This document shows, one piece after another, positions 11,861 through 23,238 of a stretch of DNA of 50,000 nucleotides. The notes beneath the pieces are model-generated. The model did not search any database, had not been told where the DNA came from, and worked only from the letters and a program-made list of their open reading frames with translations. The stretch comes from Glandiceps talaboti (Eukaryota > Hemichordata > Enteropneusta > Spengelidae): positions 4,612,998 through 4,662,997 of the forward strand of contig NC_135560.1 in assembly GCF_964340395.1 (NCBI RefSeq), read 5' to 3'. Made by a program: the position numbers and the translations under genes. Position 1 is the first letter of the stretch. Every line of letters begins with the position of its first letter.

Positions 11861-12186
11861 ATTTTTTTTTAGAATGTGCAAAATCTTGCATGTTGATGTG
11901 GAAATCCTTTCAAAGAAGAATCAATGATGTATTAGATACAGATGATACTCATTAGATCAATGTTGTTGAAATGATTAAAACACAACACCAAAGGTGTAGA
12001 AATAAAATAACAGGGTTCGCACAGTCCTGGGAAACTCTGGAATTTGAACACCCCTCCTCCAAAAAACAACAACAAACAAACAAACAAACAAACAAACAAA
12101 AATCTCCAGAACAACAAACAAACAAACAAACAAACCTTGGATTGTCCTGGAAAATTGTGATCGACCTTGGGGACACCTAGAAAATC

Positions 12187-12193
12187 GTCGTCG

Positions 12194-12231
<38 letters not shown>

Positions 12232-12233
12232 GA
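12187..12233. repeat. (GTT)n microsatellite
   Basis: About 15 GTT units; just upstream lie two (CAAA)n patches at about 12070-12099 and 12116-12134. Confidence 0.9.
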
Positions 12234-12469
12234 TGATGTGTCTAAGAACCATGGAATTTGAATAGACCCCTGTGTACATTGTATCTTCTACTTCTACTTC
12301 CAAGGTAAATTACTGTATCCTCTGTTATTTGCCATCGTTTTTCTCTCTCTTCTTTTTTATTGACTTTTCCTGTCTCACACCAAGCTTCACCAACTCCCGT
12401 GCATATTTCAAGCAATTGTTGAAAAAGAAATTCAACAATGAAGACGGATGCGTCCTTCTGTTTGGTAAG

Positions 12470-12470
<1 letters not shown>

Positions 12471-12519
<49 letters not shown>
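12471..12519. repeat. (CA)n microsatellite
   Basis: A pure CA run. It follows directly on a GGTAAGT motif at about 12463-12469, which resembles a splice donor, but no supported exon precedes it. Confidence 0.93.
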
Positions 12520-12523
<4 letters not shown>

Positions 12524-13030
12524 AGTCAAGAAAGAAACAATTGGACAGTCTTGCTCGTATCTTGGATGATGGTAAGGTAATGCATTATACATACCGTATA
12601 GCAACATTTTCAACATGCATTTTTAGTTAGTTTTTCAACAAAACAACAATTTTATGCTATGATCATAACATGCTGTGCATTTTAGAGATAAAGATGAACA
12701 TTGAGGTTTAAAGTACTGCTCTGATAATATAATTAAAGAATATACATTTCTATGGTAATTGAAAGTAGTTTTTGCTACAGTAACTTCAGATTACTTTGTA
12801 AATAACTGGCACATTCACTATTGAATTTTAATAATGTATTGAGGGCGCTGTTGACTACGTAGCTCGACGGCGGGTAACACCGTCTCTACAAAAGTCTCCA
12901 CCCTTTGAAGAAACAGTATGGTATATACATTGCATTTCGGCATTGTTGATGGCTATTTGGTGTTAATTAATATTAAAACAATAGAAATATTTTGTCCAAC
13001 AAATAGATAGTTCAAGTCCGTGGTATTTGC
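12520..13030. other. Non-coding stretch before the LINE
   Basis: AT-rich; no coding motif or RNA gene seen. It may include the 5' UTR of the LINE that follows. Confidence 0.35.
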
Positions 13031-13059
13031 ATACAAGACGTTCAGATTTTTCCTTTTTT

Positions 13060-13820
13060 CTCCGTTGAATTTCCAAACAACGGCATGAAAACGTCTACTG
13101 TATTACCTGAGGTGTTTGTAAAGCTACTGCTGTGAGATATTGGTGACAGTAAAGCGACAAAGAGTTTGGAATTCTCACAAGGTGACATATTTCTCTGTCC
13201 AAAATGCAAAGAAAACCGTTTTCCAGGGACCACACCAGAAGTACAAAAGCCAGATTCTGCACAACTGCCTGTCATGACATCCAAGTCTTCAACCTAAACG
13301 ATCCAGGCACAACTTGCTGACATTAATTCCAAACTTGCTTGTCTATCATCAGTTATGGCGACCGTCCAGCAAATCAAGCTACGTTGTCAACTTCACTTGA
13401 ATTTTTCAATAACCTTGTGGAAGAAATGCGTAGAACGATTAATACTCTGCAGACAGAAAATATAAAACTGCAACAGACAAATGATAATCTAGTGCAAAGA
13501 ATTGCTGAACTGGAGGGAGAAAGGTCAGGAAGAGCGAAATCAGTACAGTAGACGGGAGAATATCGAAATACAGGGAATTCCTGAAATTCGTGACGAAAAC
13601 ACAGAATGGTATCGCATTAGCAGTACTGAAAAGAATCAGTGAAGATACTACAGCTGCTGACATACAAGTGATGCACAGAATTGGAAGAAAAGATGCGAGT
13701 GACAGCAAACCTAGAAGTAAAGTTACAACACGACCGATTATAGTCAGATTTACCAACAGAAGGACACGTGACATAGTCTACAGGGAAAGAAAGAATTTAA
13801 AGGCACAACAACAGATATGA
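13060..13820 (+). pseudogene. LINE ORF1 relic (PHD-like finger, coiled coil, RNA-binding part)
   Basis: The first part reads GDIFLCPKCKENRFPGTTPE, the usual end of the PHD-like zinc finger in CR1/L2 ORF1 proteins. The frame at 13339-13551 follows as a heptad-rich coiled coil (FFNNLVEEMRRTINTLQTEN). The frame at 13590-13820 carries the nucleic-acid-binding part, with HRIGRK, RPIIVRFTNRRTRD and VYRERKNLK. An NIEIQGIPEIRDEN segment links the two across a frame change near 13550. ORF1 proteins bind the element's RNA. At least three frame breaks make it non-functional. Confidence 0.65.
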
Positions 13821-14199
13821 CCGGATACCAAGCGAAGAATAATATCTATATAAATGAGAATCTCACACCACTCAATAGGCATCTATTAAAAGAAATGAAT
13901 GTAAAACGTAAAACATGTAGTTACAGATTCCTCTGGACTTATAATGGTCAATTGTTATTCGTAGTGACATCGACCTGATCAAGATCGTCAATTCTCACAC
14001 AACCCATGGCCTGAGAACTGTTGAACTCGAATAAGAGCTAATTTGAATTGTTTCAATGGACGTAGTTGATCCAGATCTTTTTACAGTCTGTAACCATAGT
14101 TACTCCACCTTAGAATTTAATCATCATTTCTCTATCCGAAGTAACGTACTCTCCATCCCTCATATTAATTTTCGATCGTAAAAGAAAAATTATCATGAT

Positions 14200-14974
14200 A
14201 TGAATTTAGACATGTCTATGAAGATTGTATTGAAAATGCTTTTAAATGCATTGCGCTGACCGAAATTTGGCAGGTCGAGAATAAAACTCTCTATGATTTG
14301 TCAAATTATTGTCTAGAAGTTAATTGTAGGGAAAATACAAAAGGTGGTGGAGTTGGAGTCTACGTTCACTCTTCTGTATGTTATAAGATTTTAAATGACA
14401 TTCTGTGTCAAATGCGGAATCAATGTGGCTTAAATTCGTTGAAAAGGGAAAATGTTATATTGTCGCCATAATTTATAGACCACCTAGCACAAAGGAAGAA
14501 ATGTTCATTGACTATCTTCAGAGGATACTGGCACAAATTAATCACAAGTATAATGGTTGTATTGTAATCGGAGATTTCAATATTGATGTTAGTCAACATT
14601 CAAGTATCTCTGAAAAACTTGTCAATGCTCTTTCGTGTTTACACTTTGAACAAACTATTAAAACTCCAACTCGAGTAACAGATCATTCTAATACAATAAT
14701 TGATCACCTTTATACGAATTTGAGTCAAAAGCATATTGATGCTGGTACTACTTTGACAGATATTTCTCATCATCTGCCCATATTTACTTTTCTGAATAAT
14801 TGCAATACATCTTTTTCAGATGCAAACACTTGTAGCCTATTACGGGATTTTTCAAAATATAACAGAGATACTTTTAAAGAGGAATTACGAACTGAATCAC
14901 GGGATGACGTTCTGTATTGCGGTGTGACTTCAATACAGCATATAATAATGAAAAAAATGATAAACCCTGGATGA
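14200..14974 (+). pseudogene. LINE endonuclease domain relic (APE type)
   Basis: Translated pieces give IALTEIWQVENKTL (LTE motif), KGGGVGVYVHSSV, then in the frame at 14405-14974 AIIYRPPS, GDFNIDV, TRVTDHSNTIIDHLYTN and DISHHLPIF. These are the ordered motifs of the exonuclease-endonuclease-phosphatase fold that nicks target DNA in LINEs, including the GDFN and SDHxP-type (here SHHLP) motifs. The first third lies in other frames, so the gene is broken. It feeds directly into the reverse transcriptase linker at 14917-15135. Confidence 0.75.
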
Positions 14975-15537
14975 CAGACACTATAAGGAAATCAATGTGT
15001 AGTAAACTTATCAAAAATAATTTCAGAAAACTTGCTTTCAGTCATTACAATAAAATACAGGAATATTCTTACAAGCATTCTACGGAGAGCAAAGACAAAC
15101 TATTATGTAAACAATTTTATAACATACCAAAATAATATGAAAGAAACATTGGGAATTATTAGAGTTACTGGTAAACAAAATCATAGTCAGATAAAAATTC
15201 CAAGTTAGCTGAAATTGCATCTGAAAATGATACAATGATTCATACTCATTTGCTGGACATAGTAGAAGATTTCAATAATATTTTTTGTAAATATTGGACC
15301 TAATCTTCCCCCCAAAATAGACACTTCAAATCCAACAGCTGACAACCATATATCTAGTCTATCTGCTAGACCTCGGATGTTCTTCCGATAGAATACGACA
15401 CGCGACCGAACATCGCTATGAAGATGGAACATCCAAGGTCTAGCAAATGTCATCTCAGGATATAAATAACTGCCAATCAGACAATCGTATCGAAAGAAAG
15501 CCCGAACGTCTAGCAGCAAGACTACCATATATCGTAC

Positions 15538-16570
15538 TTGAATAACCCAAATTCGAAATCTTTCTTTCTACAACCTGTTACTGAGCCAGAAGTCAAACTT
15601 GTCTTATCATCTCTAGATGTTGGGAAAGCCACTGGTTACGATAACATAAATGTAAAACGTATTCGGGATTCGGCTGACGAAATCGCTTCGCCATATCTTA
15701 AATTTATCCTTTTCGAAAGAGGAATTACCAGACGATTTAAAAGTTGCCCGTGTTATTCCTATCTTTAAAAAAGGAAGAAGTGGAGAACACTGGCAACTAT
15801 AGACCTATTTCTGTTTTGCCATTGCTCAGCAAAATTTTCAAAAGAATTATTAATAGACAAATGCTTATAATTAATTTCTTTGAAAGTAATAATATATTCT
15901 ACCGACACCACTATGGTTTTTAGAAAACAACATAGTCCAAAAATATCTCTGATCAGTCTTTCTCAATATCTTATGGATGAAAGTGATAAGGGGAAAACAA
16001 CAATGGGTTTATTTATAGATTTCTCCAAAGCATTTGACACCATTAATCATAATATAATGTGTACCTCTCAATTAGTTTAGGAATTATCTTACTCTCGTTC
16101 TCAATTTGTTGGTATAAATGGTATCAATTCTTTAAAACAGTCAATCACATGTGGTGTTCCGCAGGGATCAATCTTAGGACCCACTCTATTTCTTGTCTAT
16201 ATCAAATACATATCATTTTCCTCTGATTTCTTTTACTTTAGACTGTATGCTGATGATTCCAACTTATTTCATACACACAAAGAGAAAAGCCACATTATTA
16301 ATCTAAATTATATGAGTAATGAATTAAAGAACGTCACCAAGAATTTATCCTGGAAATAGCACATAGCAGGTGTTAACTAAAACAAAAATTAGCAAAGCAA
16401 CGGGAATCTTCCTCCGACTTCGTTCCGTTGTACCTCAGTCCGGGCTTGGCATGCTATACAACTCCATGGTTCTTCCACATATCATATGGAATGATATACC
16501 AATGATAATTAGGAATCTACACAGCAGGTGTGAATTTAAATTAGAATACAAGCAATACTTACAGTCCACT
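15538..16570 (+). pseudogene. LINE reverse transcriptase relic
   Basis: Fragments in several frames give the ordered RT blocks: VKLVLSSLDVGKATGYDNIN, ARVIPIFKKG, GLFIDFSKAFDTINH, CGVPQGSILGPTLFLVYI, then LYADDSNLF with the catalytic YADD at 16246-16257 intact, and finally TKISKATGIFLRLR and the C-terminal tail. Stops at about 15766 and 16078 and several frame changes inactivate it. The linker before it is damaged too: a short inverted-repeat segment sits at 15364-15445. Confidence 0.75.
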
Positions 16571-16733
16571 AGGTAAAAATACTTTTGATGGCGATTTGTT
16601 GTAAGTATCTGTGTCCATGTATGGGTGTTTGTGTTTATGTGAGAGAGATAGTGTTTTGTCTGTTTTCTTCTTTTTTAGTCGAAATCTTTATGTATTCAGT
16701 TTTTGTACATTTTATGATCATTTGTCGTGCAAG

Positions 16734-17341
16734 AGTCCGATTTAGCGACGAAAATATTGAAGATAGACCTAACAGATCAGAAGATCCATGTTAATTATCC
16801 CAAGGTAGATCCTGCCTTTGCTGCAGAACAGGAACTGGAGAAATTGAGAGCACCAAGTAGTCAAGTCACCCTCAGTGACAGACACATACAATTCTCGTCA
16901 AAATGGGGGGGGGGGCATTTTCCTGAAAACACCACGAAGCTACTGGAGAAATCAACACTGATGTACCCTCTCACAAGACCCATATCATATACTGCAATTA
17001 ACAATCAACAGATTACATCAGCAAAGAATAAAAGCCAGCAGAAGATGGGGAAACTTCTCAATGACTTATTTAAAATATTAGTAGAGGTTTGATAAGTGAA
17101 AGGTGGTGCCGCTGTATGTGAGTTTGAAGAATTTATTGATACTATTTTATCAACCAACAACTCCTCATTCAAAGACTTTGACCCATATGACGACAATAGC
17201 AGAAATGATGTTCTGTTCTTTGAATCTATGGCAACCCATCCACACTTTATGCAATTGTGGAAAGTTAGGAAGAATCTTCTGCTCATATCTGGTATATTCA
17301 TTGGAAATAACAAAGCTTATACATGTGTCCCATATAGCTAA
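16734..17341 (+). pseudogene. hAT-like transposase C-terminal relic, copy A
   Basis: Two adjoining frames (16727-17092 and 17096-17341) read as one protein broken by a stop. Readable parts are LLEKSTLMYPLTRPISY, KNKSQQKMGKLLNDL, EFEEFIDTILSTNNSSFKDF and FFESMATHPHFMQLWKVRKN followed by LLLIS. The last part corresponds to the LWkv..llLLSHGqatvERGFS C-terminal motif of transposase-derived proteins that are abundant in invertebrate genomes; here the text diverges just where SHGQA should follow. A G-run at about 16905-16915 lies inside it. Copy B has the same stop region, so it was already dead before duplication. Family call from motif memory. Confidence 0.45.
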
Positions 17342-18000
17342 ATGATGTAGATATTTGAAGAAAAACAAATAGTCCTATGGATAATTCATAACTTTTCATG
17401 ATTAATATCTTATGATATATATGCCACAATATCCTAAAACCTTCGTTTCAGCTGCTACCGTTCGACCCCCCCCCCTCCTCCCACAATAGACTTTTGAAAA
17501 GTTGTATTAAATTTAACTAGCGTATGGGTTGAACATTTAACAAACCCTAACCTGAATGCAGTCCTAAAAACAGCTCATCTGCTTTATGGCTCAAGTTGGA
17601 CTATGGTCTACTCTGGTCCTATATTTGTAATTTCTAGACAAATCAAAGGAAACAATCATCGACTTCATACACAACACCAGAATATTAAAGTGGTGGCAAT
17701 AAAAGGGATTCTACCTTGATAAAATGAACAGTTCCACGATCGATAAGTCTTTATTTTACGTGAGTGAATTCTGCTCTGGCGCCATAGGTAGCACAGTCTA
17801 TAGCCCCTGGTCAGCTTGGTGTCATATATAAAATAGTTCAAGGACAGACAGCACAATGCAATGGATCGCATTTGAAATACACTACCCTACTAAGGACAAC
17901 TTGACTGCGCATGCTTCGTGTGAGATACAATAAACGAACGAACGCTAACTGCACTAATACAAACCAAGTCGCACTATGGTCTACGAGACACCATAGAATC
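17342..18000 (+). promoter_or_regulatory. Upstream region of PAQR copy A, with conserved block and TATA-like motif
   Basis: The block GTTCCACGATCGAT at 17731-17744, followed by a T-rich TCTTTATTTT, is shared with PAQR copies B and C and with an orphan flank at 28.9-29.7 kb. A TATATAAAA motif lies at 17825-17833, about 170 bases before the preferred start codon; copy B keeps it, copy C does not. The role is inferred from conservation across the copies. Earlier in the interval there is only a C-run near 17467. Confidence 0.45.
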
Positions 18001-19074
18001 ATGTGGACTATAAAGCTCTTCCACGTCGAACAAATGCCACTTGCTTTCCGTGAACCTTTTATCGTCTCCGGCTACCGTTCACCTGGATTATCGTTCATCT
18101 TTTGTTTGAAGAGTTTGTTTATGAAGACAAACGAGACTTTGAACTTTTGGACTCATTTTCTACCACTGATCTACTTTGTTTGGAAGTTGTTTGCCGTTTC
18201 CAACGATCTTGACGTGGTTAACGACCCCTTTACCTGGCCGTATGTTGTCTTTCTGATTTCAGTTTGTACATGCCTCCTGGGTAGCAGTGTAGCACACGCC
18301 TTCAACTGCCTGTCTGAACACGCCCGTCATGTGTGTTTCTTTATCGACTATGCTGCAATCTATTTATATGGATTTGGTACGTGTGTGGCCTTGCGTTACT
18401 ACACGTTTCCCGAGTCAATGATGGGGGGAATATTCTACAGATCGTATTTATTTATGGCTGTATTAAGCTCTCTAATGGCAACTATAATATCGTGTTGTTC
18501 ACGGATAGGTGACCGAAAAATGTTAAAGGTAGCAATGAGGTCGATAACTTGCATATTGTGTTACCTCATAGGAAGTATCCCGTTAGTAGTACGAATAGTG
18601 GATGATCCCTTACAAGACGACTGGATGGACTGGTTTACACCATATGTACGTCAGTTATTCTTCTCCGCTCTTTCAGCGATACTGTTTGCCGCCCACCTAC
18701 CTGAATGTATGGCTCCTGGTATGTTTGACGTGGTTGGGCACAGCCATCAGTATTTCCACGTCGCGGTAGCCATTACAGCTTACGAACTACTTAATGGAAT
18801 TACGTGGGACTTGATGAACCGTAGAGAGTACCTGGAGACTTTTGGTGATCAACCTACTTCATTTTTCCCCGTTGGTTTATTTGTAGTGGTATTTCTCGCC
18901 TCGATCCTGGTTATATGTGTATTCAGTATTCTCATTACCCGTGAACATACTTGTAGAAAATATGCTGGCAAACTGTTATTCACCGAATATATGCTTACAG
19001 CTACCAAAGATACAGAACATAATGACGAAAGTAAACACAATGCAAATAACTTAAAGTTGTATATCCTACAATAG
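18001..19074 (+). CDS. PAQR family receptor, membrane progestin receptor type, copy A
   Basis: A 357-residue multi-pass membrane protein in one exon. PAQR landmarks: EPF and GYR at 18-26, NETLNFWTH at 44-52, H99, SEH at 105-107, D116, PECMAPGMFD at 234-243 and GHSHQYFH at 246-253. By analogy with adiponectin receptors, H99, H249 and H253 (with D116) are the expected zinc site. The NxT/WTH and SEHARH text fits the membrane progestin receptor branch (PAQR5/7/8 type), which responds to steroids at the cell surface in vertebrates; the ligand here is unknown. An in-frame ATG at 17911 would add 30 residues, but its context is weak and copy C lacks that frame, so I start at 18001 (A at -3). By my count it differs from copy B at 20 residues. 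Confidence 0.9.
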   Translation: MWTIKLFHVEQMPLAFREPFIVSGYRSPGLSFIFCLKSLFMKTNETLNFWTHFLPLIYFVWKLFAVSNDLDVVNDPFTWPYVVFLISVCTCLLGSSVAHAFNCLSEHARHVCFFIDYAAIYLYGFGTCVALRYYTFPESMMGGIFYRSYLFMAVLSSLMATIISCCSRIGDRKMLKVAMRSITCILCYLIGSIPLVVRIVDDPLQDDWMDWFTPYVRQLFFSALSAILFAAHLPECMAPGMFDVVGHSHQYFHVAVAITAYELLNGITWDLMNRREYLETFGDQPTSFFPVGLFVVVFLASILVICVFSILITREHTCRKYAGKLLFTEYMLTATKDTEHNDESKHNANNLKLYILQ

Positions 19075-19497
19075 GGTTCGGTAAAACAGACGTGAAACAT
19101 ATTACCAGGCCTTGCATGAACATAGTAAATGTGTGTACACTGAGACATACTAAAAACACCTCCGATATGGGGTTAATTACAAATAAGCAAACGTTGGTGA
19201 CGAGTACTGACATTTTGACCATACATACAACAAACTTTGATAAGCTAGGCGCTTTTGACAGCAAAGCGTCAGTGATTGCTTAGAGAAACGAACTAATGAT
19301 TAAGCTTACCACAAGAACATCGTAATTTAAAGGGTCACATGCTGGGTTTATAGGTTTATCGGGGCGTATTTTTTGCTGTAGACGGAAAAAAGACACCTGT
19401 TGATTCTAATTACGGAATCACTTTCTATTGTCAGAACTCAAACCTGGTAGTTATTAATAATACATAAATGATTCGATGACGTAATTTATGATACGTA

Positions 19498-19500
<3 letters not shown>

Positions 19501-19566
<66 letters not shown>
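19501..19566. repeat. (AT)n microsatellite
   Basis: Pure TA run; copy B has two such runs at the corresponding position with extra DNA between them. Confidence 0.95.
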
Positions 19567-19567
<1 letters not shown>

Positions 19568-20728
19568 GTTGCTCACTGTTTGTGTCTTTAAAATGATACA
19601 GCAAATTAATCAATCATAGATGCAAGCAATAGCATTTTAAACTCACAACTTTGTAGAAAGTTACCAACTTTGCTGGGCTGTATCAACTCATTCGCTAGTC
19701 TAAATCTCAAATCAAATTCACTCCTTTGCATCGATTGTAAAGGTATCTTACCTTCCAATATCGTAATATGACTGGACCATTTACCAATGAACATTACGAT
19801 GTTTACAATTATAACAGTGGAAACCTAGCTTTCAGCTAATATCACGTTAGAAACAAACAGACAAATGGATGATGGCTTTGAATCTGTTGTGCGAATATAA
19901 TCACCCTGTCATCAAGATAGTGTCAAAACTAGATGTCTCTAAAAATACCCTGCAAGAGCATGAAAGTCATCTCAAACGCCACCATAGTGCGAGTATACTT
20001 AAAGCAAAGTCCATCAAATAGCTTTAATACATCAACATGATGCAATGGTTTGAATATATTCGTGTCTATCTTGGTTAGCTGAAAACTCGCTTTCCACTGC
20101 GTAATTCGCCATTTTCTGACCATTTAGTTCTTTGCTTCAAAATTACAACTACAAATTATATCAACATTTCACAAAATAGCATTTCTTTGTAAAAATACTG
20201 ACTTTTAATATTAGACAGCATACTCCAGAACTTCCTGTCTAAATAACATAACAGCATAGATATCTGCATTATAATGTTTCTACTGTTTCATAAAACCTAC
20301 AATTCATACTCAATGTTCTTCTAATAGTAAAAGTATCTATACAGAATTGAAAATCCTGTACTGTAAAATGTTTCCTTTTTTTATTTGTACACGTGTCCAA
20401 ATTGAATGCATGGCTTTGACTGTTGTCAGCTATTCCACAATTGTACTTCACTTCCACTGTAGCATTCTTCAGTTCAGGGATATAAAAATGTATCTGCGGA
20501 TAATAATAACCCCTTTAGTTCATATGTATTGGTACAGCGTCAAACTCATTTTGAAGGCATGTATTAACGACGTTAATGGAACAAAACATCCAAGGGGTCA
20601 TGAAAAATCTGTGTCACATGTCACAAAAAATGGGAAGTGTTTGTAACGTTGACATAATATCACTACTACTGTAGCTATTGTAAGGACGCTTTCGTGTTAG
20701 AGAAGTTTAGGTACCCATGCTTACTCAG

Positions 20729-20990
20729 TAGGAACACACGTGTGCCGTATAATCAGTCTCTCCACAACCGAATGAGTACACACTACTACAGACCCTATTA
20801 AATACTGATACAGTATTGGGGAAAGTAGTGCTCCAGTGCTGACCGTGTCGGAACACAAGTAGGAACACAATTGCGCCGTAGAATCAGCCTCTTCACAACC
20901 GAATTGGAACACACTGGAAAGCAGTGCTCCAGTGCAGACCGTGTCACGATCGGCGTACTCGTTTATTGCTAAGGGTGAAAACAAGATGTA
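20729..20990. repeat. Two-unit tandem repeat, period 131 bp, in segment A
   Basis: Units start at 20729 and 20860 with TAGGAACACA, then CGCCGTA or TGCCGTA, AATCAG and CACAACCGAAT, ending near GTGCTCCAGTGC and GACCGTGTC. The same pair occurs in segment B at about 26072-26290. Confidence 0.7.
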
Positions 20991-21498
20991 CATTGTGTGT
21001 ATAAGTATATGACACTTCTTTTTCTCTGTTTTTAAATCATTTGTTGTTGATTGTGAAAACAATTATCTATGACTGCAAATGGAAAAAAGTCATCCCATAT
21101 TTTAATCTAGCTATCATAAATATCAGAACTGCTAAACAAATTGAGCTACATATTGCAAAAAGAAATGAGCACTTCAGTAAATTTAGACAAATGGTCTGTT
21201 TTGACTGTGATATCCACGTACCTCCTTTCAAAAGTGGACTAATAATGTATTTTCATGAGTAACTGGAAAGTTGGCCTGTTTTCTCGGGTAGTTTTGTAAC
21301 TTATTGAATGGACAAAAAAATAAATGTAATCTTTTTTTCTAAATGAAAGTATATGGCGTACATGTTTAATTGTGTTGTTGTTGACGGTAAACATAGTTTT
21401 CATTATCATTTATTCAAAACACATACATGCACACAAGCAAACGAACGAACGGACATACAGACCGACAAACAAACAAACAGATAGACCGACAGACACTA

Positions 21499-21502
<4 letters not shown>

Positions 21503-21559
<57 letters not shown>

Positions 21560-21570
21560 AAGACAGACAG
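21503..21570. repeat. (CAGA)n microsatellite ending segment A
   Basis: A nearly pure array with one AAAG interruption. It marks the right-hand edge of homology with segment B. Confidence 0.95.
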
Positions 21571-21948
21571 ATATGTGCATTTTTTATGTTTTTACTATGT
21601 TTTACATTGTATTGATCGTCAGTGTGAGACCTCTACAATTTTCACAACAGTTTACATATATGTAAATGTGTCGATGTCGCACTTGTGAAAGTTCGTTTTG
21701 CGGGAGGGGGTTGAGCTAAACGAACGAAGTTCGCTTCTTGAGCTTGTGTGAAATTGTGCGATCGTCCCTTAAATTGCTATGCTTTCAGTCAATTGCTCAA
21801 CGTGGCACCATTCTTACTGATGCATGATATACCAGACAGAGAGACAAACAGACAGACAAAGCCATGATCCCCTTTCCGTAACTGATTTGTTCAGAATGCT
21901 GTCTGATCTCTTGAAGCACTGTGTGTGAAGGGGATATTATATTATTAT
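21571..21948. other. Spacer between the duplicated segments
   Basis: About 378 bp without homology to the flanking copies. It holds a short CAGACAAA-rich patch near 21838-21860 and no coding signal. Confidence 0.5.
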
Positions 21949-22565
21949 AGTCCGGTTTAGCGACGAAAATATTGAAGATAGACCTAACGGATAAGAAGAT
22001 CCATGTTAATTATCCCAAGGTAGATCCTGGCGTTGCTGCAGAACAGGAACTGGAGAAATTGAGAGCACCAAGTAGTCAAGTCACCCTCAGTGACAGACAC
22101 ATACAATTCTCGTCAAAATGGGGGGGGGGGGCATTTTCCTGAAAACACCACGAAGCTACTGGAGAAATCAACACTGAAGTACCCTCTCACAAGACCCATA
22201 TCATATATTGCAATTAACGATCAACAGCTTGCCTCAGCAAAGAAGAAAAGCCAGCAGAAGATGGGGAAATTTCTCATTGTCTTATTTAAAATATTAGTAG
22301 AGGTTTGATATTAAAGTGAAAGGTGGTGCCGCTGTATGTGATACAGTTTGAAGAATTTATTGATACTATTTTATCAACCAACAACACCTCATTCAAAGAC
22401 TTTGACACATGTGACGACAACAGCAGAGTTGATGTTCTGTTCTTTGAATCTATGGCAACCCATCCACACTTTATGCAATTGTGGAAAGTTAGGAAGAATC
22501 TTCTGCTCATATCTGGTATATTCATTGGAAATAACAAAGCTTATACATGTGTGCCATATAGCTAA
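21949..22565 (+). pseudogene. hAT-like transposase C-terminal relic, copy B
   Basis: This is the duplicate of 16734-17341, read in frames at 22090-22308 and 22323-22565. It keeps LLEKSTLKYPLTRPISY, KKSQQKMGKFL, EFIDTILSTNNTSFKDFD and MATHPHFMQLWKVRKN. The central stop is shared with copy A, and extra bases (TTAAAG and ATACA) shift the frame further, so the two copies have decayed independently since duplication. Confidence 0.45.
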
Positions 22566-23238
22566 ATGATGTATATATTTGAAGAAAAACAAATAGTTCT
22601 ATGGATCATTCATAACTGTTCATAATTAATATCTTATGATATATATGCCAAAATATCCCAAAACCTTCGTTTCAGCTGCTACCGTTCGACCCCGACCCCC
22701 CCCCCCCCACAATCGACTTTTGAAAAGTTGTATTACATTTAACTAGCGTATGGGTTGAACATTTGACAAACCCTAACCTGAATGCTGTCCTAAAAACAGC
22801 TCATCTTCTTTATGGCTCAAGTTGGACTATGGTCGACTCTGGTCCTAGAATTTTGAATGCTACACGTTATATTTGTAATTACAAGACAAATCAAAGGAAA
22901 CATTCATCGACTTCATGTAGTATACTACCAAATATAGTCATACACAACACCATAATATTAAAGTGATGGCAATAAAATGGATTCTACCTTGATAAAATGA
23001 ACAGTTCCACGATCGATAAGTCTTTATTTTACATGAGTGAATTCTCCTCTGGCGCCATAGGTAACACAGTCTATAACCCCTAGTCAGCTGGGTGTCATAT
23101 ATAAAATAGGACAGACAGCACAATGGATCGCATTTGGAATACACTACCCTACAAAGGACAACTTGACTGCGCATGCTTCGTGTGAGATACACTCATACTA
23201 ACCAAGTCGCACAGTGTACTACGAGACACCATAGAATC
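22566..23238 (+). promoter_or_regulatory. Upstream region of PAQR copy B, with conserved block and TATA-like motif
   Basis: GTTCCACGATCGAT occurs at 23004-23017 and TATATAAAA at 23098-23106, in the same relation to the start codon as in copy A. A C-run at about 22696-22709 precedes them. Function inferred from conservation only. Confidence 0.45.

Larger units (their letters stand above)
13031..16580 (+). mobile_element. Near full-length, degenerate CR1/L2-like LINE
   Basis: Order and content fit a two-ORF non-LTR retrotransposon: a zinc-finger/coiled-coil ORF1 (about 13060-13820), an APE-type endonuclease (about 14200-14945) and a reverse transcriptase (about 15540-16570). The last readable segment, WNDIPMIIRNL...FKLEYKQYL, is the usual CR1/L2 C-terminus. 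Many stops and frameshifts break every part, so it cannot move itself. Its 3' end lies only about 150 bases before the first copy of the tandem segmental duplication. Confidence 0.8.
19075..21502. other. Downstream part of duplicated segment A, non-coding
   Basis: Shared with 24313-26880. The 3' flank keeps AAACAGACGTGAAACATATT-like text also found after PAQR copy C. Frames at 20347-20646 and 20721-21062 are not convincing genes: their length and frame differ between the two copies and they have no motifs. Confidence 0.5.
16734..21570 (+). repeat. Segmental duplication, copy A (direct)
   Basis: This segment repeats in the same orientation at 21949-26970. Both copies start at AGTCCG followed by a C/A...TTTAGCGACGAAAATATT-type text and end inside a (CAGA)n array. 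Each contains, in order, a transposase-like relic, a G-run, a C-run, a conserved upstream block, a PAQR gene, an (AT)n array, and a 131-bp two-unit repeat. Copies are separated by about 378 bp of unrelated sequence (21571-21948). The offset between the starts is 5215 bp. Confidence 0.9.

Noticed and set aside
12272-12580. Frame ending in a CA repeat with a GTAAGT motif inside
   Set aside because: The donor-like site is suggestive, but there is no acceptor, domain or second exon to support an exon.
15205-15528. Minus-strand 107-codon frame within the LINE
   Set aside because: The plus strand reads as the LINE endonuclease-RT linker here; the minus frame is a shadow.
17911-18000. Upstream in-frame ATG of PAQR copy A (and 23173 in copy B)
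   Set aside because: Weak context, and in copy C the corresponding ATG is out of frame. MWTIKLFH is the start shared by all three.
18849-19264. Minus-strand frames overlapping the end of PAQR copy A (and the same in copy B)
   Set aside because: They are shadows of the coding strand; their presence in both copies only reflects duplication.
20347-21062. Frames shared by segments A and B (20347-20646, 20721-21062)
   Set aside because: Length and frame differ between the copies by indels and they have no motif; the second spans a two-unit DNA repeat.
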